Shown here: positions 7,476-17,300 of the stretch, piece after piece | Position numbering within the stretch: the first letter of the stretch is position 1 | Layout of the letters: every line of letters starts with the position of its first letter | Source: Desmonostoc geniculatum HA4340-LM1 | Lineage (GTDB): Bacteria; Cyanobacteriota; Cyanobacteriia; Cyanobacteriales; Nostocaceae | Direction of reading: 5' to 3' | NCBI GenBank assembly: GCA_019359545.1 | Contig: JAHHHB010000052.1 | Location: 1 to 48,024 of the forward strand | DNA length: 48,024 nucleotides | The notes under the pieces: generated by a model | Seen by the model: the letters and a program-made list of their open reading frames with translations, nothing else | Told to the model about the DNA's origin: nothing | Databases searched by the model: none | Program-made: the position numbers and the translations under genes

Positions 7476-10109
7476 TTAAAATTCCACCGATACTGTCCCC
7501 AGTACTGTCAGAGGTGCTGCGGGAAGAAGACTATAACCATCAACTTCGTAATACTTTACATCAAATAGATTTTTGAAGTTAAGACCAAACTTGTAATTAT
7601 TCCGCCGATAAAAAACAGATGCGTCAGTTCTAAGGTAGGAGGGGACTGTGAATGTATTGGGTAGAGATACTTCACGTTCTGCTGCATATATTAAACCTAA
7701 ACCAAACCCTAAACCTTGCAAGTTTCCACGTTGGAATTCATAAGTAGTCCATAAACTAGTACTATGTTCAGGTACGCCTGCTGTGCGATCGCCAATGAGA
7801 TCCAGGTTGTTATCTTCGGTTACAATAACATCCATGTAAGCGTAGGTAGCAATAATTTTCCAGCCTGGTGCTATTTCTCCAGCAACATCTAGTTCAATTC
7901 CACGACTTCTTTGTTTACCTGTCTGGATGCTGAAGTTATTATCAACCGGGTCTGAGGTCAGTACATTTTGTCGAGTAATTTGGTAAAATGCCAAAGTTGC
8001 CCACAGACGTTCATCAAATAAATTTTGCTTCAGTCCAATTTCAAACTGTTCACCAATTTCTGGTTTAAATTGTGCATTCGTCCGGCTTCTACTAAATATT
8101 TGCGGAACAAAAGAATTAGTCCAATTGAAATAAAGAGATGTGAACTTGCTCGGCTGATAGACTATACCAGCGCGCGGTGAGAATCGGCTATCGGTTTGTT
8201 CGTTAACGACTGTATTAGTTGGACGGTCTTTATAGAAAGAATCAACTACATCAAAACGACCACCTACCGCAATTTTTAGATTAGGCGAAAGTTCAACTAA
8301 ATCTTGTAAGTAAATACCTACATTATCTGCTCCTTGTTCCCCAGCAAAACTTAGTGTAAATGCTCCTGGTCTAGCGCCATAAACTGGATTAAAAATATTG
8401 ATGGGAGCTAAAGGAGCTTCAAAAACATCATAGCCATATTTAAATCGAGCTAACTCCACTCCTACCAGAATATTGTGACGCAAAGAACCTGTGTTAAATT
8501 TTCCAGAAACTTCACTTTGCAGAGTATAGTTTTCATTCTTCTGCGCTCCTATAGAAGATGTCCGATTAAGTGTACTACCATCATCTTGTAGGGATATGGA
8601 ATAGATGCGAGCGTTACCAACTTCAGTATTACTAATAGTTACGTTCAATCCTTGTCTAAATTTCCAGTTATCACTAAACTTATGTTCAAAATTACTGGTA
8701 AGTGAGTTAACACTTCCAGTTGTTGGGTCAAGACCAGGCTCCCCAATAAACCTGTTAACTGGTAGTCGTAAAGATACAGGATCTAAAGGCAATCCCTTGT
8801 CAAAAATATAACTGTAATTGAGATATTCATATTCGGTAGTGAGCGTTGTTCGTGGCCCAAGCTGTAAGGTTAAAGCGGGTGCAATAAAAAAGTTTTCGCT
8901 ATTAACAAAATCACGATAACTATTTGCATTATCATAAGCAATATTCAAACGGTACAAAGCGGAGCGATCGCTCAATAATGGGCCAGTAGCATCAATGCTG
9001 GAGCGATAAAAATCGAAGCTTCCAGCAGTGAAGTCAGCTTGGTATAAAGGACTATCAAGAGGCTTTTTCGTAACCGTGTTGACTATTCCACTCAGTGAAG
9101 CACTAGCACCACCACCATAAAGTACTGACGATGGGCCTTTTAGAACCTCTACCTGTTGAATATTGGCAATATCACGCTGGTTTCCTTGATCTCGAAAGCC
9201 GTTGCGTAGGCTTTCATACCCAGCAAAAAAACCGCGAATGTTATAGCCTGATGTAGTTCCAAAGCCAAATACTCGTTGAACACCACTGACGTTATCAGTA
9301 AACTCGTCTAAACGTGTCACTTGCCTATCTTTGAAAACCTGTTCGGGAACTACCTGAATAGCTTGGGGTATGTCGCGCAGGGGTGCGTCGATTTTTGTGG
9401 AACTTGGGGCATTTTGAGCATTATATTCACCTTCTCGCTCGCCTGTGACTGTCAGTTCAATGGGTTCGTTAGGTTCACTAGAAGGTATTGTCGCTGGTGT
9501 TTCACTACTAGGATTGGATGTATCAGGCGTTTGTGGTTGTTGTGTAGAGGTAATAGCTGGGATCACGCCAAAAACTAGACCTTTGTCGTCGTCAAACAGC
9601 TCGACTTTTGGCGCACTTACTTCACCCGCCACTACTACTCGAATACTATTAGCATCTTGATTTATCACTATTATTTCAGTGATTCCAGAAACTGGTTTTT
9701 CTTGGCGGAAGGAATTGCCATTTGTGAGGCGCAGTTGAGTATTAGGAATATCTGCAATAAAGTTATTTCCCTCATTCTTGACTATGGTTTGTAGCTTATC
9801 AGATGTAGGAGTCTCTAAGATAACTTCCAAACCATTAGCAGTTGGGTTGAGGCGTATCCCTGTCACAAGTATGACTTCATTCTGTTTTTGCTCCTGTGCT
9901 AGCAATTCTTTGGCGCTAGTGTGGGGACGTTGGATGTCACTTAACTGGGAAATTGGTGTGATGGGTACTTCTGGTTTACTGACTGCATCTTTTGTAAAAA
10001 TTACACTTACTTGGTCTAATTTCTCTTCTCCCTGTGCGTTTGCAGGCACAGTACCTAGCAGAAAGATAGTTCCTATAATTCCCAGGTAAGTAAATCGTCT
10101 TAGTTTCAA
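7476..10109 (-). CDS. TonB-dependent siderophore-type outer-membrane receptor with AMIN domain
   Basis: The preferred start is TTG at 10109-10107, because GGAGG lies 6 bp upstream and it yields a clean signal peptide (MKLRRFTYLGIIGTIFLLGTVPANA). A longer reading from 10127 is possible. The mature protein has an AMIN domain (about residues 80-190, starting VTGIRLNPTANGLEVILE), a proline/serine-rich linker, a plug (DAPLRDIPQAIQVVPEQVF ... VEVLKGPSSVLYGGG, about 235-370) and a 22-strand-type barrel ending in the terminal Phe of GTVSVEF. This layout is that of cyanobacterial ferric-siderophore receptors (FhuA/FhuE/FpvA-like). It would import metal-ligand complexes across the outer membrane using TonB energy. 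It is divergent from the NRPS operon, so it is the likely receptor for that product. Confidence 0.9.
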   Translation of the reverse strand: MKLRRFTYLGIIGTIFLLGTVPANAQGEEKLDQVSVIFTKDAVSKPEVPITPISQLSDIQRPHTSAKELLAQEQKQNEVILVTGIRLNPTANGLEVILETPTSDKLQTIVKNEGNNFIADIPNTQLRLTNGNSFRQEKPVSGITEIIVINQDANSIRVVVAGEVSAPKVELFDDDKGLVFGVIPAITSTQQPQTPDTSNPSSETPATIPSSEPNEPIELTVTGEREGEYNAQNAPSSTKIDAPLRDIPQAIQVVPEQVFKDRQVTRLDEFTDNVSGVQRVFGFGTTSGYNIRGFFAGYESLRNGFRDQGNQRDIANIQQVEVLKGPSSVLYGGGASASLSGIVNTVTKKPLDSPLYQADFTAGSFDFYRSSIDATGPLLSDRSALYRLNIAYDNANSYRDFVNSENFFIAPALTLQLGPRTTLTTEYEYLNYSYIFDKGLPLDPVSLRLPVNRFIGEPGLDPTTGSVNSLTSNFEHKFSDNWKFRQGLNVTISNTEVGNARIYSISLQDDGSTLNRTSSIGAQKNENYTLQSEVSGKFNTGSLRHNILVGVELARFKYGYDVFEAPLAPINIFNPVYGARPGAFTLSFAGEQGADNVGIYLQDLVELSPNLKIAVGGRFDVVDSFYKDRPTNTVVNEQTDSRFSPRAGIVYQPSKFTSLYFNWTNSFVPQIFSRSRTNAQFKPEIGEQFEIGLKQNLFDERLWATLAFYQITRQNVLTSDPVDNNFSIQTGKQRSRGIELDVAGEIAPGWKIIATYAYMDVIVTEDNNLDLIGDRTAGVPEHSTSLWTTYEFQRGNLQGLGFGLGLIYAAEREVSLPNTFTVPSYLRTDASVFYRRNNYKFGLNFKNLFDVKYYEVDGYSLLPAAPLTVLGTVSVEF

Positions 10110-10431
10110 AGTTTTCCTCCACACCAAAGTTTGATGAAATCAAAACACGCCTAAACTGCATCTGAGTAGTAATGTAAAAACAAGGCTATAGTTTTTACTT
10201 ATTGTTTGTTAATATTCAATCTAAAATAATTATCCTACGGCTTCAACTTTAGAGCAGCGAATAAAAGCTTAAAGAGGCTGGAAAATAGCAAATTCACTTT
10301 TGTCAGAATCTTCCTCGAAATGACCATTGGCACACAAAAATATTCCACGAACTATTAGTACAGCGTGGGTAAGTGATGACTATCGCTACGATTTATTGCA
10401 CCAAAGATATTTTGTTGCTGTCTTGTCGTAA

Positions 10432-10450
10432 GATAAAGATAATCATTCTT
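10432..10450. promoter_or_regulatory. Fur-box-like operator
   Basis: GATAAAGATAATCATTCTT agrees with the classical 19-bp Fur consensus (GATAATGATAATCATTATC) at 16 of 19 positions. It also agrees partly with the cyanobacterial Zur consensus (7-1-7, about 11 of 14 positions for 10437-10451). It lies about 320 bp upstream of the receptor start, so it could control the receptor through a long leader. It is a candidate only. Confidence 0.45.
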
Positions 10451-10696
10451 ACAATACCAAGGTGCGAGAAAAAGTCAAGCTATCTAAATTTGATCTATCA
10501 AGGTCTGAATCATCTCAAGTTCTTGTGTGCCAAGATTTGCATGGACTTGATTCAAGTGGTATGCAAAGCAGAAGATGCTTTGGCGATCGCTTCTTCAGGC
10601 AAACTGGATAGTGGCTTGTGCATTGACTTGAGAGTTTTTGCTTATAAGCAGCCTACCAGCTTATAATCTCTATTCCGTTTTGTATAAGTTTTTTAG

Positions 10697-10717
10697 AATT
10701 TGACAATTTGTCAAATT
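10697..10717. promoter_or_regulatory. Perfect 21-bp palindrome, possible operator
   Basis: Arms AATTTGACA and TGTCAAATT match exactly around a 3-bp centre (ATT). The position, midway between the divergent promoters, suits an operator for a dimeric regulator. No terminator-type T run follows and no family can be named. Confidence 0.35.
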
Positions 10718-11009
10718 TATTTGAATTTATATAAAACGAATTACTTTGTTTATGAGGTACAAGTATTTATGCAGTTTTCGCAACCGCCTTAACAATAGCT
10801 TTTTTCAAGAATTACCCTGAAACATTTTTTAACAAACTTATAGATTATACTACTCACAATTTTAAAAAATCTATATTTTGGCTTTTTTGTCAAGAGAAAC
10901 ACTAGGTTTTTTAATACTATTTTGATTAGTTCTTTTAATAGAATTTACATTTTTTAATTTTATTTATTTGGACTGGAATTCTTGACAAAGATGAAGTTTT
11001 AATGTTATT

Positions 11010-11024
11010 TGATAATAGTTATCA
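11010..11024. promoter_or_regulatory. Zur-box-like operator upstream of the NRPS operon
   Basis: TGATAATAGTTATCA matches the published-type cyanobacterial Zur consensus TGATAATNATTATCA except for one base in the right arm. It begins 23 bp after a TTGACA hexamer at 10982-10987, so a bound repressor would cover the promoter core. The overlapping 11011-11029 can also be read as a weaker Fur box. Zur and Fur sites overlap in sequence, so the regulator is not settled. Confidence 0.45.
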
Positions 11025-11363
11025 TTATTCATAAATAACGGCTAGGCTATAAAGCTTATAAGGCTATTGTCAGATGGAATATTTCCTGAATTTCCAGATT
11101 GCTTTTAGATTAGGGCTTGGTTTATCCCGTCTGAAATATTGCTGCTTAACAACAGATTTGAGTAACTTAATTTAGCTAATAATTTTCGTTTTTGAGGAGA
11201 AAATTTGTCTCTCTAAAAGACGGTAAAATTTAGGCGATGAAAACTAAAAAAGTGCTTTTAAAAATGTGAAATTGAATCCCAAAATTCTATTGAGCAACTA
11301 GAAATTGTTAGTAATGGGTGATCCTTTCTCCACATAAGTGGTTGTATAAATGGAGCTATACAA

Positions 11364-14300
11364 ATGGGCAAAAACGTTTCCAGGCTATCGGTTGAGTTTT
11401 CCTCATTGGTTGAAATTCTTCATTGGAGAGCAAGGCAACAACCTAAGCAGCAGGCTTATACTTTTCTTGTGGATGGGGAAGTAGAAGGATCTTATTTAAC
11501 CTATGAGGAACTAGAAAGGCAAGCTCGGATGATTGCCACTTGGCTTCAAAGCTATGCAGTCAGTGGAGAGCGGGCTTTGTTACTTTACCCGCCAGGTTTA
11601 GAATTCATTGCCGCATTTTTTGGATGCCTCTATGCGGGAGTTGTTGCTGTTCCTGCTTATCCGCCGCGATCGCATCGTTCAATTCCTAGACTACAAGCGA
11701 TCGTAGCGGATGCACAAGCATCTGTAGCACTCACAACCGCAAGTATTCTGGCTGATATCGAGCATCAGTTTATCCAAGTTCCAGAACTTGCAAGTGTGAG
11801 ATGGCTAGCTAGCGATGCCTACGGCAACCCCTCCGGGCAACGCACTCCAGACAAGTCGCAAGATATACAGCAACAGCCAGTTGTAACCAGCGATACCTTA
11901 GCTCTGCTGCAATACACTTCAGGTTCCACAGCAGATCCAAAGGGTGTGATGGTTAGCCACGGTAATCTTTTGCACAACCAAAAGCTTATTCAGCAGGGAA
12001 TGCAGCATACAGATAAAACTATCTTTGTTGGTTGGCTACCTCTGTTTCATGATATGGGTTTGGTTGGAAATATGCTCCAACCTATGTATTTAGGAATACC
12101 ATGCGTTATCATGTCTCCTGTAGCTTTTTTGCAACAGCCCTTTCGCTGGCTACAGGCAATTTCTCGATATAAAGCAACAACTAGTGGTGGCCCTAATTTT
12201 GCCTATGACTTGTGTGTGCAAAAAATTACTCCTGAACAACGGGCAACCCTAGATTTGAGTAGCTGGGAAGTTGCTTTTAACGGATCTGAACCCATCCGTC
12301 CAGAAACTTTAGAGCGGTTTGCTGCCACCTTTGCTGAGTGCGGCTTTCGGCGTGAAGCATTCTATCCTTGTTACGGCATGGCAGAAACTACATTGATTGT
12401 TTCTGGTGGTAGCAAAGCAGCTTTACCAGTATTACAGCCCGTCAACTCGGCAGCACTAGGTCAAAATCAGGTAATTCCAGCAAGTATAGAAGAAGCTAGT
12501 GTCAAGACTTTGGTAGGTTGTGGTCAACCCCTACATGATTTGAATATTGTTGTAGTTAACCCTGAGACTTTAAATCGTTGTGATAGTAATCAGGTAGGTG
12601 AGATTTGGGTTGCTGGAGACAGCGTGACTCAAGGCTACTGGAATCAGGCAGAGCAAACTGAGTACGCATTTCGCGCCTACCTGAAAGATACAGGAGTTGG
12701 GTCTTTTCTGCGTACAGGGGATCTGGGATTTTTGCATAACGGTGAGCTATTCATCACAGGTCGTCTGAAGGATTTGATCATTATCCGGGGTCGCAACCAT
12801 TACCCGCAAGACCTGGAATGGACAGTACAGCAGAGCCACCAGTCATTACAACCTAGTAGCGGTGCAGCCTTTTCTATTGATATTGCAGGTGTCGAACGGC
12901 TAGTCATTGCCCAAGAAGTTAAGCGTAGTTATCTCCGAAATCTAGATATTGAGGAGGTCATTGCAGTTATTCGCCAAGCAGTGGCAGAAGTACACGAACT
13001 ACAAGTTTATGCAGTACTACTGCTTAAAACAGGTAGTATCCCGAAAACTTCCAGCGGCAAGATTCAGCGCCGTGCAAGCCGTGCTAGTTTTTTGGCAGGA
13101 AGCCTAGAAAGTATTGGTAGCAGTATTTTAGAAGATGCTGATAATACAGTTGGTGAAGCGAGTTTAACTCGTGAAACCATTCTGGCATTAGAACCAGAAG
13201 AGCGTCAGACACGGCTTGTATACTATCTTCAGCAGCAAGTTGCTCAGGTTCTCAAAGTAGTATCCTCCCAGGTCAAACCACATCAATCCTTGAGTGCTTT
13301 TGGCATCGATTCCTTAATGGCGATCGAACTTCAGCACACCATCGAAACTAACCTGGGTGTAGTTCTACCAATGACAAGCTTTCTGAGGGATTCCAGTATT
13401 AGCCAACTGGGAAGTGAGATAATTGTCCAACTATTATCAAATTCGGTTGATACCTCACAACTTCTATCTAATGCATCTGTCACTGAGTATCCTCTTTCCC
13501 ACGGTCAACAAGCACTATACTTTTTACAACAACTAGCAGTAGATAGTCCTGCTTACAACATTGCTAGGGCTGTATGTATCTGCGGTGAGTTAAACATCTC
13601 GGCATTGCACCGAGCATTTCAGGCTCTAGTAGAGCGTCATTCTGCCCTACGCACTACTTTCAGTATTGCTCACGGGCAACCTGTGCAACGAGTTCACCAG
13701 CAAGTAGAGGTTTGCTTTCAGCAAGAAGATGCTACAACATGGGATGATGCATACTTGAGCGATCGCCTCATTGAAAAAGCTTACCTTCCCTTTAACCTAG
13801 AAGAAGACCCACTGTTGCGGGTGAATTTGTTCATTCGCTCACCCCAGGAGCAGATTCTTTTGCTAGCTGTTCACCACATTGTTGTAGACCTCTGGAGTCT
13901 GACTTTGCTGGTGGATGAGTTGGGAATGCTATATCAGGCAGAAAACAACGGTACACCCATTACTCTACCTGCCTTAACTTGCCAGTATGCTGATTATGTG
14001 CATACCACAGCAAAAATGCTAGTAAGTCCTGAAGGTGAGAGGCTTTGGCGTTACTGGCAGAAGCAATTGGCAGGGGAATTATCCGTGCTAAATCTGCCAA
14101 CAGACCGTCCGAGGAAGCCTATTCAAACTTATCGGGGGGCTTCTTATAGCTGTAAGCTGAGTGTAGAACTGACCCAAAAGCTAAAAGAGTATTGTTGCGA
14201 TCGCCAAATCACTCTCTACATGGTTTTGCTTGCAGCTTTTCAAACTCTACTCTACCGTTACACCGGACAAGAAGATATTCTCGTTGGCTCTCCTACAAGT

Positions 14301-17300
14301 GGTAGAAATCGGACTGCTTGGGCGGAACTGGTGGGTTATCTAGTCAACTCGGTAGTTTTGAGAGCGAATTTCGCAGCTAATCCCAGCTTTGAAGAGTTTC
14401 TGAATCAAGTCCGGCAAACTGTACTAGATGCCTTTGAACATCAAGACTATCCCTTTTCATTATTAATCGAGCGCCTCGTACCAGTCCGCGACTCCAGTCG
14501 CTCACCCCTATTCCAGGTAATGTTTGTCTTGCAGAAAGCGCAGTTAGCACAGCAAGAAGGATTAACAGCTTTGGCACTGGGTGAAACTGGGACGCGGATG
14601 AATCTAAGAGGTCTGGAGTTAGAATCCTTCGGACTGGAACAGCAAGTAACTCAGTTTGATCTAACGTTAATGATGGCTGAAATAGATGGAGTTCTCGCAG
14701 CATCTTGGCAATATAACTCCGACCTGTTTGATGCTGGCACAATTACCCGCATGGCTGGTCATTTTCAGATTTTATTGGAAAGTGCGATGTGTAACCCACA
14801 ACAGCCCCTTGCCAGCTTGCCACTTTTGACGGATGCGGAACAGCATCAGCTACTGTTTGAGTTCAACCAACTGCAAACCCAAAATCCGAAAGTTCAAAAG
14901 TGTTTGCATCAGTTATTTACCGAACAAGTGGAACGAACACCCAATGCTGTGGCTGTCGTTTTTGAAGATGAGCAACTAACTTATCGGCAACTCAATGCAC
15001 GAGCAAATCAGATCGCTCATTACCTACAGCAACTAGGTATTTTACCAGAAATTAAAGTTGGTATATGTGTCGAGCGTTCGCTAGAAATGATCGTAGGTAT
15101 ACTTGGCATTCTCAAAGCAGGTGGAGCTTATGTACCCCTAGACCCCACCTATCCCCAAGAGCGCTTGGCGTTTATCTTAGAAGATGCTGCTATAACTGTG
15201 CTACTGACGCAGAATCGGCTTCTAGAAATGCTTCCCACTTTTACAGGGTCTGTCATTTGCTTAGAGGAAATTATCGCAGAGAGTGAGGAAAATCCTGTCA
15301 GTGAAGTTACTACGGATAACTTAGCTTATGTAATTTATACTTCAGGTTCCACTGGTAAGCCCAAAGGTGTTTTAGTGAGCCACTCTAATGTTGTGCGTTT
15401 GTTTGCTGCAACTGATGAGTGGTTTCAATTTGATGGAAACGACGTTTGGACGCTGTTTCATTCATACACTTTTGACTTCTCCGTATGGGAAATGTGGGGG
15501 GCGCTTCTTCATGGCGGACGGTTGGTAGTAGTTCCTTACTTGGTTAGTCGCTCACCAGATGCATTCTATAACTTGCTACGCAAAGAGCAGGTAACAGTTC
15601 TTAATCAAACTCCCTCTGCTTTTCGGCAGTTGATGCGTGTAGATTATGGCAGCGAGGCGCTTTCCTTACGCTTGGTAATTTTTGGTGGGGAAGCCTTGGA
15701 AATCAACAGCTTAAAGCCGTGGTTTGATCGTCACGGAGATAAAGTGCCACAGCTAGTCAATATGTACGGCATTACAGAAACGACTGTACACGTTACCTAT
15801 CGTCCTTTGAGCAAAGCTGACCTCGATCGCACAAACAGTGTAATTGGTTATCCAATTCCAGATTTACAAGTGTATGTATTAGATCAAAACCGTCAACTAT
15901 TGCCAATTGGTGTACCTGGGGAAATGTACATCGGAGGTGCTGGTGTAACGCGGGGTTATCTCAATCGTCCTGAACTGACAGCCGAGCAATTTATTTCTCA
16001 TCCCTTCGAGACTGGCTCCAAAAGACTTTATAAAACTGGTGATTTAGCGCGTTATCTGCCCAATGGAGAACTTGAATATCTTGGGCGCATCGATCATCAA
16101 GTAAAAATTCGCGGCTTCCGCATTGAGTTGGGAGAAATAGAGGCGGTATTGCACCAACATCCTGCCATCCAAGAAGTTGTTGTTTTAATCAAAGAAGCTG
16201 AATCTGAAGATAAATACTTGACAAATCAGCAAGAAAATGCTGCCAATATCACAGAACTGCGCCAATTTCTCAAAAATAAACCTGAATTTGCAAAAAACTC
16301 TGCCCAACAGCAATTAGTTGCTTATTGTGTTGCCCGCCAGCAACCTGCACCCACCATTACAGAACTGCGTCACTGGCTGAAAAATCAACTACCTGAATAT
16401 ATGATCCCTGCGATATTCATGATGTTGGATCATTTACCTTTAACATCTAATGGCAAGGTAAATCGGCAAGCATTGCCAGATCCCGATGAAGTCCGTCCTG
16501 ATTTGGCAACAGTCTATGTGGCTCCTAGTAACTCTGTAGAAAGAGAATTGGCAGAAGTTTGGGCACAAGTACTTGGTATTAATCAGGTAGGTATCCATGA
16601 TAACTTTTTTGAACTAGGAGGAGACTCAATTCGTAGTATTAAAGTATTAGCTAAATCTCAGGAAAGAGGTCTAAATTGTTCGTTACAACAACTGTTTCAG
16701 TATCAGACAATTTATGATTTGGCGCAGGAAATCAATATTAATGAATCTGTTTCTTTGTTAACAAAGAAAACCGAAAAATTCAGTTTAATTATTGAAGAAG
16801 AACGCCAGAAACTAGCGAGTGATGTAGAGGATGCATATCCCTTAGCGAGAATTCAGGCTGGGGTAATCTTTCACAGTCAGTTCAGCCCTGATTCGCCGAT
16901 GTATCACGATATTTTCCTTTATCACTTACGAGTTTGTTTAGACATTGAGCGCTTGGAAATGGCAGTTCAGCAGCTAGTCCATCGCCACCCGATTTTAAGA
17001 ACTTCGTTTGATTTAATTAATTTTAGCGAACCACTACAACTAGTTTATCGAACAGTTGATGTTCCAATACAAGTAGAGGATTGGCGTTTTCTGTCATCAA
17101 CTCAACAACAACAAGCAATTACTAACTGGATAGAAACAGAGAAACAGCGACATTTTGACTGGACTTGCCCACCAATGATTCGCTTTTTTATTCATCGCCT
17201 CACCGACGAGACTTTTTATCTCGTATTGAGTTTCCATGACTGTATTCTAGATGGATGGAGTACAGCTTCTCTACTTACGGAATTATTGCATCGTTATTGG

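Larger units (their letters stand above)
10110..11363. promoter_or_regulatory. 1.25-kb divergent regulatory region between receptor and NRPS operon
   Basis: AT-rich non-coding spacer between two oppositely oriented transcription units. I see a Fur-box-like site (10432-10450), a perfect 9-3-9 palindrome (10697-10717) and a Zur-box-like 7-1-7 palindrome (11010-11024). A possible -35 hexamer TTGACA (10982-10987) lies just upstream of the last. A 97-codon open frame at 10373-10666 has no ribosome site, no recognisable domain and cysteine-rich low-complexity content, so it is not called a gene. The NRPS gene starts at 11364 with GGAG at 11353-11356 as its ribosome site. About 340 bp separate the Zur-like box from that start, implying a long leader or a nearer unseen promoter. 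Confidence 0.6.

Noticed and set aside
10110..10127. Longer start for the TonB receptor
   Set aside because: TTG at 10109 has GGAGG 6 bp upstream and gives a typical signal peptide; the longer version would place the ribosome site inside the gene.
10373..10666. 97-codon open frame in the divergent regulatory region
   Set aside because: No ribosome site, no recognisable domain, an odd Cys/Ile-rich composition, and it overlaps the Fur-like site.
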